From Imperialibacter roseus (GTDB lineage Bacteria; Bacteroidota; Bacteroidia; Cytophagales; Cyclobacteriaceae): a stretch of 64,000 bases of DNA. Position 1 is the first letter of the stretch, and every line of letters starts with the position of its first letter. Positions 51,122 to 60,781 of this stretch are shown here, in pieces. Where the stretch lies: the NCBI RefSeq assembly GCF_032999765.1, contig NZ_CP136051.1:4502417-4566416 (forward strand), read 5' to 3'. The notes under the pieces are model-generated. The model worked only from the letters and a program-made list of their open reading frames with translations. It was not told the DNA's origin and searched no databases. Both the position numbers and the translations under genes were made by a program.

Positions 51122-51889
51122 ATGCAGTTTGACAACGGTACCCTCCCGGACGGGAAATTGATCTATTTCGCCAGTGATTTTCACCTTGGAGCCCCCAACC
51201 AAACAAAGAGCCGGGAAAGGGAGAACAAAGTGGTGGAATGGCTGGGAAGTATCGAAGACTCTGCCGCCGCCATCTTTCTTGTTGGCGATATTTTTGATTT
51301 CTGGTTTGAGTACAACCATGTGATCCCCAAAGGCTTTGCCCGGTTTCAGGGAAAAATTGCTGAACTGGTCGATAAAGACATTCCTGTCATCTTTTTCTCA
51401 GGCAACCACGATATGTGGATGGCCAGCTACTTTACTGAAGAGTTTGGAATACCCGTGTACCATGAAAACAAGCGCTACGTCGTCAATGGTGTAAAGCTGC
51501 TGGTGGGGCACGGCGATGGCCTTGGGCCCGGCGACTATCGATATAAATTTCTTAAGAAGATTTTCAGGAACAAGCTTTGCCAATGGGCATTCAAATGGCT
51601 GCACCCCAATGTGGGAATGGCCATCGCTCACAAATGGTCGAGCAACAGCAGGATCAGCAACCTGAGGTATGACGAGGCCTTTCTGGGGGATGACGAGTGG
51701 CTTTGGACATATTGCAAAGAAGCTGAAGCCAAAGAGCACCACGACTTCTATATTTTCGGGCACAGACACCTGCCCCTTGACCTGGAAGTTGGGAAGAGCA
51801 GCAGATACATTAACTTAGGAGAGTGGATCAACCACTGTACTTATGCGGTATTTGACGGAAAAAAAGTTGCGCTCAAAAGGTTTGAATAA
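51122..51889 (+). CDS. UDP-2,3-diacylglucosamine diphosphatase, LpxH-like
   Basis: The 255-residue calcineurin-type phosphoesterase shows all metal-site motifs in order: ASDFHLGAPN, LVGDIFDFWFEY, FFSGNHDMWM, LLVGHGDGLGPGDYRYKF and IFGHRHLPLD. The GHGDGLGPGD loop is typical of LpxH-like enzymes of Bacteroidota. It most likely makes lipid X from UDP-diacylglucosamine in lipid A synthesis. It starts almost directly after the ftsH terminator; the downstream unknown secreted-protein gene overlaps its end. Confidence 0.85.
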   Translation: MQFDNGTLPDGKLIYFASDFHLGAPNQTKSRERENKVVEWLGSIEDSAAAIFLVGDIFDFWFEYNHVIPKGFARFQGKIAELVDKDIPVIFFSGNHDMWMASYFTEEFGIPVYHENKRYVVNGVKLLVGHGDGLGPGDYRYKFLKKIFRNKLCQWAFKWLHPNVGMAIAHKWSSNSRISNLRYDEAFLGDDEWLWTYCKEAEAKEHHDFYIFGHRHLPLDLEVGKSSRYINLGEWINHCTYAVFDGKKVALKRFE

Positions 51890-52670
51890 GGCAGTTGTCC
51901 TATGTCTGGCCCTACTCGAGTCTGTTTTGGTGTGCCAGGCCCAGCTAGTGATTGAAAAAAATGTGCCTGGGTCAGTTGTCACGGCTCAGTCGGTTGACAG
52001 GCGAGGCGACTTCTATCTTGCATTCAAGAACGGTACGGTTGCCAAATACGACACCACGGGCAGGCAGATTGTGAACTACTCTCCGAGAAGGCTGGGGCAG
52101 GTCACGCTGATTGATCCCTGGAATCCGCTAAAGACTTTTCTGTTTTACGAAGAATTTCAATCTATCGTCATACTCGACAGGTTCATGTCGCCTACTACTG
52201 AGTATGACCTCACTGGCAAGTCTCAGAGCTTTATACGGCTCGCCTGCCCCTCGCAGGATAACTCGTTCTGGCTGATCGACGAGTCGTACAACGGCTTGAT
52301 TAAATTTGACCCTATTGATCAAAAAATTCAGTCGAAAATCCCTTTCAACGCATCAATACCCGTTGATGGTAAGATTCTTTTCATCAGGGAATATCAGAAC
52401 GTGCTGTTTGCTTCTCTGGACAGCGGGGGCATTGTTTATTTTGACAACCTCGGAAATTATCAGGGCATCATCGACAGCCCGTCCTGCGACTTCTTTTGCT
52501 TTTCGAAGAATCAGCTCTACCTGACAAGTAACGACAGTGTTTTTATCCAGGATCTATACAGTAGCGAGAAAAACGAAATCAGTTTACCTGACACGTATTT
52601 GCATGTCCTGCTGATTGGTCATCGTGTGGTTGGGACAAAAAAAGAAGGAGGCTTTGACCTCCTTCGTTGA
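51882..52670 (+). CDS. Secreted protein of unknown function next to the lpxH-like gene
   Basis: I do not recognise the family. With a TTG start at 51,882 the product has 262 residues, a clean signal peptide (MNKAVVLCLALLESVLVCQA) and a mature part rich in short beta motifs with repeated FYLAFKNG, SFWLIDESYNGLIKFD and VLFASLDSGGIVYFDNLG. These resemble propeller blades. TTG overlaps the upstream gene end by 8 nt and has AAAAGG before it; an ATG at 51,843 would overlap 47 nt and give a poorer signal peptide. It probably sits in the periplasm. Its last codons form the terminator of the convergent tolC-type gene. Confidence 0.75.
   Translation: MNKAVVLCLALLESVLVCQAQLVIEKNVPGSVVTAQSVDRRGDFYLAFKNGTVAKYDTTGRQIVNYSPRRLGQVTLIDPWNPLKTFLFYEEFQSIVILDRFMSPTTEYDLTGKSQSFIRLACPSQDNSFWLIDESYNGLIKFDPIDQKIQSKIPFNASIPVDGKILFIREYQNVLFASLDSGGIVYFDNLGNYQGIIDSPSCDFFCFSKNQLYLTSNDSVFIQDLYSSEKNEISLPDTYLHVLLIGHRVVGTKKEGGFDLLR
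52637..52665 (-). terminator. Terminator of the TolC-type gene, inside a coding sequence
   Basis: An eight-base perfect stem (GAAGGAGG/CCTCCTTC, six-base loop, 52,644-52,665) followed in the minus direction by seven T. It starts 24 nt after the stop of the minus-strand gene, yet lies wholly within the last codons of the convergent plus-strand gene. Confidence 0.85.
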
Positions 52671-52689
52671 TATCAGTTATACAGATGTA

Positions 52690-54030
52690 CTACTCTGTAG
52701 TGGATGACATTCCTCTGAACAGATCGAGAATTTTATTCCTAAATGCAATACTATACTTGGCATTAATAAGTGTAATCTCGGCATTGTTCTTATTATTCAG
52801 ACTTTCAAGGTATGTATAGAAATCTGTCGCACCAGTGTCGAATCGGGTTTGAACAAAATTGAATGTCTGCTCCTGTGCTTCGAAGTTTTCCAAAGCAGAT
52901 TCATAGGAGGTAATGGATGAAACTAAATCCAGATAGTCCCTCTGAATTCTATTTGTTATATCCAAAATTGCCTGCTTGTAATTCAATTCAGCGTTAAACA
53001 TTCCCACCTTTGCCTGCGCAACCTGGTTTTTAACCAAAAAGTTGTTGAAAATTGGCACACTTATCTGGAATCCGTAGTAATTGTTTGTAAACGTCTTGTA
53101 CTGAGAGAACAACTCTCCATCATTGTTGGTTGAGTATCGAGTGCCGATTCCGGCTCCAATACCAACGGAAGGATAGTAACTGGTGCGGCTCACCTTCAAG
53201 GCATTTTTTGCCGCTTGCATGGTATAAAAAGAGCTCTTGACATTGTAAGAGTTCTCTAAAACTTCCGCCATTACCTGCTGAAATGGTTCCACCTGAGTAT
53301 CCTCCGCAGAAACCTGCACTTCGATATCCTGAAGCACATAGTTCTCAGGATCATTTAGTTGTAACGTTTGAATCAGCGCTAGAAAATCACTTTTGTACTG
53401 GTTTTCGAGGCCCACAAGCGTTAGCTTCTGGTTTGCAACCTGGGATCTGAAGTTGTACACATTCTCCAAACTGGCTACACCGACAAATTCACGCTTCTCT
53501 TCACGTTCAAGCTGCGATTGAAGCAGTTCAAGCCTGCGTTCGGAGTTTTTGATATTTTCTCTATCAAGTGAAACGTTCAGAAACCTTAGCAAGACATTCG
53601 CCCTGACAATTAATTCAGAGTACCTAAGTGCGTAAACTGACGACTCCAACTCATTCTCCCTTCTATGCAACAAATGATGATTATAGAAAGCGCTAAACAA
53701 GTTCATATTAGAGCTTAAAGTAGGGCTTGACTGCTCAAAAGTTGTCGTTACGAACTGGCCGGAGTTATTGTCAAAGTTAGTTCCATTAGAAACAGTATAG
53801 CCAATAGAGCCATTAAGATTCGGGAGAAAATTCATCACTGCTTGCCGCTTGTTTGACGTGGCTGCAATTACGTTGTTTTGCGCTCTCTTCAAATCTATGT
53901 TATTCTGAAGCGCCAGCTCCATAGCCCTTTCTAGAGTGAGAACTTCGGGTTCGGCTTGCGAAAAGGCCGGGCTCACCAATATTGAAAACAAGAGCACAAA
54001 CAGAAGGTGCCACACATTCACTTTTCTCAT
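52690..54030 (-). CDS. TolC family outer-membrane channel protein
   Basis: The product has 446 residues from the third in-frame Met (54,030); longer starts at 54,045 and 54,039 are possible. A signal peptide (MRKVNVWHLLFVLLFSILVS) is followed by two TolC-type repeats with long helices (EVLTLERAMELALQNNIDLK, AQNNVIAATSNKRQAVMNFL; later VGMFNAELNYKQAILDITNR). Such trimeric tunnels carry efflux or type I secretion substrates. No membrane-fusion protein or pump gene is adjacent, so the partner is elsewhere. It has its own terminator. Confidence 0.93.
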   Translation of the reverse strand: MRKVNVWHLLFVLLFSILVSPAFSQAEPEVLTLERAMELALQNNIDLKRAQNNVIAATSNKRQAVMNFLPNLNGSIGYTVSNGTNFDNNSGQFVTTTFEQSSPTLSSNMNLFSAFYNHHLLHRRENELESSVYALRYSELIVRANVLLRFLNVSLDRENIKNSERRLELLQSQLEREEKREFVGVASLENVYNFRSQVANQKLTLVGLENQYKSDFLALIQTLQLNDPENYVLQDIEVQVSAEDTQVEPFQQVMAEVLENSYNVKSSFYTMQAAKNALKVSRTSYYPSVGIGAGIGTRYSTNNDGELFSQYKTFTNNYYGFQISVPIFNNFLVKNQVAQAKVGMFNAELNYKQAILDITNRIQRDYLDLVSSITSYESALENFEAQEQTFNFVQTRFDTGATDFYTYLESLNNKNNAEITLINAKYSIAFRNKILDLFRGMSSTTE

Positions 54031-54239
54031 TATAAACATATCCATTTTTTCAAGTCCATCTCCTATTTACCAATGAATATGCCATTTATTTAAATATTTG
54101 ATTATCAATCAGTTAAAGTTCGTGTTTTTGAAGAAATGTGTACGAATACCGTACAGTTGTGTTCAGATTTGAACCTGAGAAATACAAAAGACAGTTCCAG
54201 ATGTTGGGTATCGATCGTGCTGGAGTGAAAAGCACTCAT

Positions 54240-54267
54240 AAAAAAAAGGCCGCCTTTTGGGCAGCCT
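54240..54267 (-). terminator. Terminator after the 74-residue gene
   Basis: An eight-base stem (54,247-54,254 with 54,260-54,267, one G-U pair) followed by a run of T in the minus direction, 37 nt after the stop at 54,305. Confidence 0.8.
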
Positions 54268-54304
54268 CTTCATTAATCAGGGTGTAATTTAAGTAGAAAA
54301 GGTA

Positions 54305-54529
54305 TTATCCTAGTCTCTTTGAGTAGATGTAGTTGATCTTTTCTTCTACCATCTCAGTTACTTCCTCTTTGCTAAGCTTTGATTTTTTGCTCAACTGCTC
54401 AACAAACTCATCCATTGTAATGTCCTGAAGGTTCAGGTCACTCATTTCTATGTTAGCGAAAGTATCTTTCAATTCGTTTTCAAGATCTGCTACAACTGTG
54501 TGATTAAGGTGTCGTTCCATATCAATCAT
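54305..54529 (-). CDS. Small acidic protein of unknown function
   Basis: A 74-residue frame with its own downstream terminator. The sequence is acidic and apparently all-helical (ADLENELKDTFANIEMSDLN, ITMDEFVEQLSKKSKLSKEE) with no signal peptide, membrane helix or cysteine. I do not recognise a family. A start at Met4 (54,520) is also possible. It is monocistronic between a TolC-type gene and the hut locus, with no link evident to either. Confidence 0.7.
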   Translation of the reverse strand: MIDMERHLNHTVVADLENELKDTFANIEMSDLNLQDITMDEFVEQLSKKSKLSKEEVTEMVEEKINYIYSKRLG

Positions 54530-54976
54530 TATTGGGGTTAATTCCTATTTCCTCTCAATTATAAGCAGAAGGATTATAATTTCATATAACGGCCTGTTAG
54601 TCAGTAATTTACAAATGAGTCCTCTTTAGGTTCTTTTTTAATCCAAAAAAAGAGGATTTGCAGAAATGAATGTTTTAGAGGGTTGAAATAAACCCGAGTA
54701 GATTAGCACGGGAATAAATCCTGAGGATGGCAAGGCTCAAAAACAGCTTAAAAAAAACTTTCATCGGACGTAAAAAAAAATCATTTCTTCGGAGAAATTG
54801 AAAATTCCCTCAGTTTGGGGGATTACAAACCTCGAAAGCCTGACCATCTTGCTCTCGGTTTTCGATTGATTGTGACCTTCCCTCAACACACACTTAGGTA
54901 GTAGAATCCTCTTCACAGTGTTAGGGAAGGTTCTTTTTTTAAGCCACAAAGACTCAAAGGCACGAAGAAGCGCTTG
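54530..54976. other. 447-nt intergenic stretch before hutG
   Basis: No convincing gene. An imperfect long-loop dyad (TCCTCTTT near 54,619 with AAAGAGGA near 54,648) lies upstream of the small acidic protein gene. Near 54,940-54,965 there is a stretch resembling a common bacterial low-value repeat (ccacaaagactcaaaggcac). The 62-codon frame at 54,761-54,949 lacks coding character. Confidence 0.4.
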
Positions 54977-55951
54977 CTACTTTGTAGGTTTTAGTTCGCT
55001 CATGATTCGAAATACGAGGTTTGCCGCTAGTTTCGCTGTTCTATTGTCCTGATCAAAGGCTGGGTTCATTTCTGCAATATCGCAGGTAAGCACTTTGCCT
55101 GTGCCCATAATGATGCGCAGTAGCTCGGCTACCTGCTGTGGTGCCAGCCCCATTACAGCCGGAGCACTGACACCCGGAGCAAATGCGCCATCCATTACGT
55201 CGAGGCATATGGTGAGGTAAATATGATCGAGGGGCTTCGTGAATTTATGGATCACCTTTTCTATTTCGGCCGTAGAAAGCTGAAAGAGCGTTCCTGCTTC
55301 CAGGTATTTTACTTTCTTGCGGTGGGCAGTCTTGTAAAGGGCAGTGGTATTGCCGGACGGCTGAATGCCGAGGCACATATAGTCGAACGGCTTTCCTTCC
55401 TGGGCAAGGAAATTAGCTATTTGCAAAAATGGCGTCCCCGAGGTGGGTGCATGCGGGTCGTTTCGCAGATCGAAATGTGCATCGAGATTGATGATACCGA
55501 TCTTCTTATCCGGACAATGGGCAAAAGCCCCAAGAAAATGTCCGTAGGCGATTTCATGTCCACCTCCCAGCAAAATAGGGAAATAGCCGGTATCTAGCAG
55601 TGTCGCCACTTTTTGTCCTAATAGCCTCTGAACCGTTTCCAGGTTGGCATTGGGGCAAAGCACATCGCCGGCATCGAAAAGGGAAACAGATGATTGGCCG
55701 TGCCAGGGTAAATTGGCTGCCATTTTCCTGATAACATATGGCCCTTCAGAGGCTCCTCTCCTACCAAAGTTTTTTCTTACTCCTTCGTCGGAACAAAAGC
55801 CTAGCAGCGCAAATTTCCTTTCACCCGCAGCCGAAGCAATAGGTCTTGACAGATCGAGCATTTGAATGACATGGTGCCAGCGGGCGCCATCCGGCCCATC
55901 ATATTTATCAGTTCTTCCTCGCCAAATGTTTCTGTCAGGTGATCTGTACAT
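54977..55951 (-). CDS. hutG: Formimidoylglutamase (arginase family)
   Basis: The 324-residue arginase/ureohydrolase fold protein has the manganese ligands in GGGHEIAYGH, NLDAHFDLR and CLDVMDGAFAPG. Together with the neighbouring hut genes this fits the hydrolysis of N-formimidoyl-glutamate to glutamate and formamide, last step of histidine breakdown. It is the last gene of hutH-hutU-hutI-hutG, 129 nt after hutI. A role on another guanidino substrate is possible from the fold alone, but the context makes it unlikely. Confidence 0.9.
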   Translation of the reverse strand: MYRSPDRNIWRGRTDKYDGPDGARWHHVIQMLDLSRPIASAAGERKFALLGFCSDEGVRKNFGRRGASEGPYVIRKMAANLPWHGQSSVSLFDAGDVLCPNANLETVQRLLGQKVATLLDTGYFPILLGGGHEIAYGHFLGAFAHCPDKKIGIINLDAHFDLRNDPHAPTSGTPFLQIANFLAQEGKPFDYMCLGIQPSGNTTALYKTAHRKKVKYLEAGTLFQLSTAEIEKVIHKFTKPLDHIYLTICLDVMDGAFAPGVSAPAVMGLAPQQVAELLRIIMGTGKVLTCDIAEMNPAFDQDNRTAKLAANLVFRIMSELKPTK

Positions 55952-56080
55952 GCCTTTAAATCAGAAAGCCAATCGTTTTGTTTATGTGGAGCGAAGTTAA
56001 AAGATTTAATGAAGGCTCCGATAGTGAATATTGTTGGGTGTTAAACCTACTGAGCAAATGACAGTTTATTCGCCCACTTT

Positions 56081-57307
56081 TTATTCAACCAGCCGCCCAT
56101 TTTTCCATACGGCCACTGGTTTCATTTTACCCTGGTGATATAGCACCTCCCGGTAGTCCGTTGTTTCAAAAGCAATAAAATCTGCCAAATTGCCGGACAT
56201 CAGGCTTCCTCGGTCGTCCAGGTCAAGGGCTTTCGCTGCCCGGAAGGTGATGCCTGCCCAGGTTTCGGCCATGGAAAGCTTCTGCGAAGCTCCCAACACC
56301 GCCGCCTGCATCAGCAAATCACCCATAGGAGCACTGCCTGGGTTCCAGTCGGTGGCGATGGCAAGACAGCCCCCGTAGTCGAGCAATTTTCTGGCTGAAG
56401 CAAATGGCAGGCCCAAACCCATGGAAGCACCCGGCAATACGACGCCAACGGTGTTGCTCCCAGCCAGGTGCTTGATATCGGTATCGGTGGAAGCTTCGAG
56501 GTGGTCAGCGCTGAGAGCGCCGATGTCTGCTGCCAGCTTGCTACCGCCGGAACTGAACTGGTCGGCGTGCACAGTGAGGTGAAAACCCAATTCTTTGGCT
56601 TGTGTTAGGTACTTTCGGCTAAGCGCCACATCAAAAGCACCGTCTTCCACAAAAATATCTACCCTATTGGAAAGACCCTCCTGTTTTACCTGAGGCAATA
56701 GGTTGTTGACCAGAAAATCGAGGTATTCGTCAGCCTGGTCGAATTCACCCGGCTTGACATGGGCCGCCAGACAAGTGGGGATAAGGTCGAGCAAATATTC
56801 CTTTGACGTGCGGCTGATGGCTTCCAACATCTTAAGCTCGTCGGCCAGGTTAAGGCCATAACCACTTTTCACTTCAATGGTTGTCACACCTTCTGTGATG
56901 TGCCGTGTGGCCCGCCCGGCTACCAGCCTCTCTAATTCTGCCAGAGTAGCCGCTCTCGTCTTTTGCACAGTGTCGTGGATACCACCGCCGCCTTTGAGTA
57001 TCTCCTGATAGCCTGCACCACCCACCTTCAGCTGGTAGTCTTTTGCCCGAGAGCCCGCAAAGCAGATATGGGTGTGGCAGTCGATGAGCCCGGGAAAGGC
57101 CACATAGTCACCTTCCATTTCAAAAACATTCTTGCGCTTTTTCGTTCCTTCTTCGAAGTCAACTATCTCGACAATACGATCGCCGTGGAGCACAATACCT
57201 GCGTTCGGTACCACCTGAAGCTGATCGTCCGTTATTGGGCCCTTTGTTGGCAGGTTGGCCAGGGTGACGACTTGTTTGAACGGGCCGGTGAGTTGGGGGG
57301 TATGCAT
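56081..57307 (-). CDS. hutI: Imidazolonepropionase
   Basis: The 408-residue amidohydrolase has the first metal motif DCHTHICFAG (about 76-85), the substrate loop KGGGGIHDTVQKTRAATLAE, the metal histidine in LTVHADQFSSGG and the catalytic aspartate region AIATDWNPGSAPMGDLL. It opens the ring of imidazolone propionate to N-formimino-glutamate. It lies 110 nt after hutU, a gap that holds a palindromic repeat. Confidence 0.97.
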   Translation of the reverse strand: MHTPQLTGPFKQVVTLANLPTKGPITDDQLQVVPNAGIVLHGDRIVEIVDFEEGTKKRKNVFEMEGDYVAFPGLIDCHTHICFAGSRAKDYQLKVGGAGYQEILKGGGGIHDTVQKTRAATLAELERLVAGRATRHITEGVTTIEVKSGYGLNLADELKMLEAISRTSKEYLLDLIPTCLAAHVKPGEFDQADEYLDFLVNNLLPQVKQEGLSNRVDIFVEDGAFDVALSRKYLTQAKELGFHLTVHADQFSSGGSKLAADIGALSADHLEASTDTDIKHLAGSNTVGVVLPGASMGLGLPFASARKLLDYGGCLAIATDWNPGSAPMGDLLMQAAVLGASQKLSMAETWAGITFRAAKALDLDDRGSLMSGNLADFIAFETTDYREVLYHQGKMKPVAVWKNGRLVE

Positions 57308-57330
57308 TTTTTTTTGATATATGTCTTTGG

Positions 57331-57378
57331 AGCGATGGGTTTAAACCCATCGCTATGATATGTCGCCCCTACAGGGCT
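57331..57378. repeat. Composite palindromic repeat within the hut operon
   Basis: A perfect 24-nt palindrome (57,331-57,354; half site AGCGATGGGTTT) is followed after a short spacer by a second smaller dyad (GCCCCTACAGGGC, 57,365-57,378). It has the same two-part layout as the copies at 61,751-62,000 and lies between hutU and hutI. Confidence 0.85.
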
Positions 57379-57417
57379 GGCCTTTTCTGCTAAATTTACA
57401 TTTTAGTATAATACAAA

Positions 57418-59088
57418 CTAAAATTTCAAATGATGGGTGGCGGCGACGTTGCTGGCGAGTTCGTAGCCGGCGTCCATGTGGCGGAAAACGCCCATGGCCG
57501 GATCGTTGAAAAGCACACGACGAAGGCATTTTTCCGCTCTTTCGGTACCATCGGCCAGCACCACCATGCCGGCGTGCTGAGAATAGCCCATGCCAACACC
57601 TCCCCCGTGGTGGAAAGAAACCCACGTGGCACCGCCTGCTGTATTGCCCATGAGGTTAAGCAATGGCCAATCGGACACCGCATCGGAGCCGTCGAGCATG
57701 CCTTCCGTTTCCCTGTTGGGTGATGCTACAGAACCACAGTCGAGATGGTCACGACCAATGACGATCGGAGCTTTTACTTTGCCTGTTTTCACCAGGTCGT
57801 TAAAGATCAGCCCGGCCTTTTCCCGCTCTCCCATGCCCAGCCAGCAAATACGGCAGGGCAGCCCCTGAAAGGCTATTTTCTCTCTGGCTTGCTGCAACCA
57901 GTTGATGAGGTGGGCATTTTCCGGAAAAGCTTCCATCAAAGCCTTGTCGGTGGTGTAAATATCTTCGGCGTCGCCAGAAAGGGCAGCCCAACGGAAAGGG
58001 CCTTTGCCTTCACAAAACAACGGGCGGATATAAGCAGGCACAAACCCGGGGAAATCAAAAGCGTTGGCCTCACCTCCCTGCCTTGCAAATTCCCGGAGGT
58101 TATTGCCGTAGTCAAATACTTTGGCACCCCTTTTCTTAATTTCGAGCATAAAGCCAACATGGCGGGCCATGCTTTTCAATGACCGCTCCTTGTATTTCAC
58201 CGGATTTTTCATTCGAAGAATTTCCGCATCGGTCAGCGACAGCCCATTGGGCACATAGCCGAAAACAGGGTCGTGCGCAGATGTCTGATCGGTGAGTACA
58301 TCGGGCGTAATATTGTCTTTCAAAAGCCTTTCCAGCACGTCGCCAATATCTCCCACTAAGCCGACCGAGATGCTTTCCTTCCTTTCCCTGGCTTCCAGCA
58401 CCCATTTCACCGCTTCGTCATAGGAGTCGGTCATTTTATCAATGTAGCGGGTGTGCAGGCGCTTCTTTATTCTTTCGGGATCGATATCGACACCCAGGAA
58501 AGTAGCCCCTGCCATGGTCGCTGCCAACGGTTGAGCACCTCCCATGCCACCAAGGCCCCCGGAAACCAGCAGTTTCCCCTTGAGGCCGCCACCAAAATGC
58601 TGCTTGCCACATTCCACAAAGGTTTCGTAGGTTCCCTGAAGGATGCCCTGAGAACCTATGTAAATCCAGCTACCAGCTGTCATCTGGCCATACATCATCA
58701 GGCCCCGCTCCTTCAGTTCCTGAAAATGCTCCCAGTTGGCCCAGGCCGGCACCAAATTGGAGTTGGCAATCAGCACTCTTGGTGCTTCGGGATGTGTCCG
58801 AAGCACGCCGACTGGCTTTCCAGATTGAATGAGTAAACTGTGCTCGTCATCCAACTGCAGGAGCATCTCAATGATTTTTCTGGCCGCTTCCACATTTCTG
58901 GCTGCCTGACCAGTGCCGCCGTACACCACCAACTCTGCCGGATTTTCAGCCACTTCAGCGTCGAGGTTGTTGAGGAACATGCGCAATGGCGCTTCAGTCT
59001 GCCACGACCGGGCATTCAGTGTTGAGCCTGTGGGCGCTTTGTAGCTTGGGTGGCTAGCGTAAGTATTAAGAAAGGCTGAAAGATTCAT
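57418..59088 (-). CDS. hutU: Urocanate hydratase
   Basis: The 556-residue product shows the NAD-binding region [20 protein letters not shown] (about 173), the start region [37 protein letters not shown] and the active-site segment [19 protein letters not shown] with the conserved Cys. It converts urocanate to imidazolone propionate. It starts 23 nt inside the hutH stop region, so the two genes overlap. Confidence 0.97.
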   Translation of the reverse strand: MNLSAFLNTYASHPSYKAPTGSTLNARSWQTEAPLRMFLNNLDAEVAENPAELVVYGGTGQAARNVEAARKIIEMLLQLDDEHSLLIQSGKPVGVLRTHPEAPRVLIANSNLVPAWANWEHFQELKERGLMMYGQMTAGSWIYIGSQGILQGTYETFVECGKQHFGGGLKGKLLVSGGLGGMGGAQPLAATMAGATFLGVDIDPERIKKRLHTRYIDKMTDSYDEAVKWVLEARERKESISVGLVGDIGDVLERLLKDNITPDVLTDQTSAHDPVFGYVPNGLSLTDAEILRMKNPVKYKERSLKSMARHVGFMLEIKKRGAKVFDYGNNLREFARQGGEANAFDFPGFVPAYIRPLFCEGKGPFRWAALSGDAEDIYTTDKALMEAFPENAHLINWLQQAREKIAFQGLPCRICWLGMGEREKAGLIFNDLVKTGKVKAPIVIGRDHLDCGSVASPNRETEGMLDGSDAVSDWPLLNLMGNTAGGATWVSFHHGGGVGMGYSQHAGMVVLADGTERAEKCLRRVLFNDPAMGVFRHMDAGYELASNVAATHHLKF

Positions 59089-60643
59089 ACAGGTCTCCTT
59101 TTAAGTTGATATTGTTTGATTGAGCAACCTCAAGTGCGGCACTGGTGAGTTCCCCGGATGCAACTATCTCCCTTGCTACAGCGATGTCATCGCCAAATAT
59201 TCTGTCCTCCTCTGCGTGGTCTATTTTTTGTCGCACCAGCTCGTGACAGGCGTCCAGGATCACCCCCGACTTCATCGGCTTGCGGTAGTCGAAAGCTTGT
59301 GCGGCACATACCAACTCTACGGCCAAAATATTTTCGAGGTTATCCAGCACGGTGTTCAGTTTTCGGCCGCTGATGGAGCCCATACTCACATGGTCCTCCT
59401 GACCGAGTGACGTAGGAATGCTGTCGGCGCTGGCAGGGAAGCAAAGGCTTTTGTTTTCGCTCACCAGGGCAGCGGAGGTGTACTGGGGAATCATGAAACC
59501 GGAATTGATGCCGGTATTGCGCATAAGGAGCTTCGGCAGACCTTCGACATCCCCTTCTAATAATTGATACGTACGTCTGTCTGAAATGCTGCCAATTTCA
59601 GCAGCAGCCAACGTTGCGTAATCTAGCGGCATGGCCAGCAACTGTCCATGGAAGTTGCCTCCGCTGATGGTTTTTTCAGCACTAAAGATCACGGGATTGT
59701 CGGTCACACTGTTGATTTCTATTTCGGTCAGCTCTTTGAGATGAAGCCATGCATTGCGGGAAGCGCCATGCACCTGTGGCATACAGCGGAAACTGTAAGG
59801 ATCCTGCACCCTGCCACAGTTGGCATGTGAAGCGACCATTTCAGAATTTTTGAGCATTATTCTGAGCCTGTGCGCTACATGCATTGACCCCTGGAAGGCC
59901 CGCAATTGATGCAGTGCCGGATCGAACGGGCTGGCAGAACCGAGCACTCCTTCGAGGCTCATGGCACCAATGATGTCAGCCGTTTCAAGCAGGTTGTGTA
60001 GTCTGTACAACCCCAGAACGGCGAACGAGGCAATGAACTGCGTGCCATTAATCAGCGCCAGCCCCTCCTTTGCGCCAAGCTCAATAGGCTTGATGCCCTC
60101 TTTTTGGAATATCGCTTCAGTTTCGACCCAGTTGTTTCCGTCCCACACCTTTCCGAGCCCGATTAAAGGAAGGAACATGTGAGCCAAGGGTGCCAAATCA
60201 CCGGACGCACCTACTGAGCCTTGCGACGGAACGTAGGGTAAGTATCCGGTTGTGAGGTGCCAGATCATGCGTTCCAACACTTCGGTAGAAATGCCGGAAT
60301 AGCCCTGACTCAGGGACTGTAGCTTGGTAATGAGCATCAGCCGGACAATGTCCAAAGGAACAGGAGCCCCTACCCCCACACTGTGGCTGCGCAGGATATT
60401 GTCCTGCAGTTTTCGAGTGTCGCCAGCGGCTATCTGGGTATTGCACAAAGGCCCAAAACCGGTATTTATGCCATATACAACCTTATTGCTTTCTACAATT
60501 TGGTCAACATAACTTCGGCTCTGTTCAATTTTTTCTCTGGCGGCTCTGGCGATCTCAACACCGACTTCCTGTTGGCAAACCCTCATGAGAAGACCGACAG
60601 ACAGCCGGTCCTCTCCAGGGTGAAAATTCACTGACGTGGGCAT
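59066..60643 (-). CDS. hutH: Histidine ammonia-lyase
   Basis: The 525-residue product has the Ala-Ser-Gly triad ([14 protein letters not shown], about 143-145) that forms the MIO cofactor, the N-terminal [17 protein letters not shown] and the tyrosine/glutamate active-site region [20 protein letters not shown]. It makes urocanate from histidine, first step of the hut path. It is the first gene of the operon, with a promoter and a dyad in the 138-nt gap to the divergent lysR gene. hutU overlaps its 3' end by 23 nt. Confidence 0.97.
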   Translation of the reverse strand: MPTSVNFHPGEDRLSVGLLMRVCQQEVGVEIARAAREKIEQSRSYVDQIVESNKVVYGINTGFGPLCNTQIAAGDTRKLQDNILRSHSVGVGAPVPLDIVRLMLITKLQSLSQGYSGISTEVLERMIWHLTTGYLPYVPSQGSVGASGDLAPLAHMFLPLIGLGKVWDGNNWVETEAIFQKEGIKPIELGAKEGLALINGTQFIASFAVLGLYRLHNLLETADIIGAMSLEGVLGSASPFDPALHQLRAFQGSMHVAHRLRIMLKNSEMVASHANCGRVQDPYSFRCMPQVHGASRNAWLHLKELTEIEINSVTDNPVIFSAEKTISGGNFHGQLLAMPLDYATLAAAEIGSISDRRTYQLLEGDVEGLPKLLMRNTGINSGFMIPQYTSAALVSENKSLCFPASADSIPTSLGQEDHVSMGSISGRKLNTVLDNLENILAVELVCAAQAFDYRKPMKSGVILDACHELVRQKIDHAEEDRIFGDDIAVAREIVASGELTSAALEVAQSNNINLKGDLYESFSLS

Positions 60644-60700
60644 AATTTGGGTTAAAGTTGCCTATTCGGAACGAACTGACCCCTAGACCTATGAAAATCA

Positions 60701-60736
60701 ATCAGTTCTAACCGATGTAAGCATTTCTCAAATCTA
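60701..60736 (-). promoter_or_regulatory. Candidate hutH promoter (-7) and overlapping-region operator dyad
   Basis: Minus-strand TAGATTTG (60,729-60,736) is a good -7 element with a TTA at about 18 nt. Just downstream lies an interrupted dyad ATCAGTTCTAACCGAT (60,701-60,716; six of seven arm positions pair), a candidate LysR site. The placement suits regulation of hutH by the divergent LysR protein; the site itself is inferred. Confidence 0.5.
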
Positions 60737-60781
60737 CTCACTACCTTTAATTACTAAAAATACCTTTTATATCAATAACTA

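Noticed and set aside
54761-54949. 62-codon minus-strand frame upstream of the small acidic gene
   Set aside because: No terminator or promoter of its own and an amino-acid make-up unlike neighbouring genes; more likely chance.
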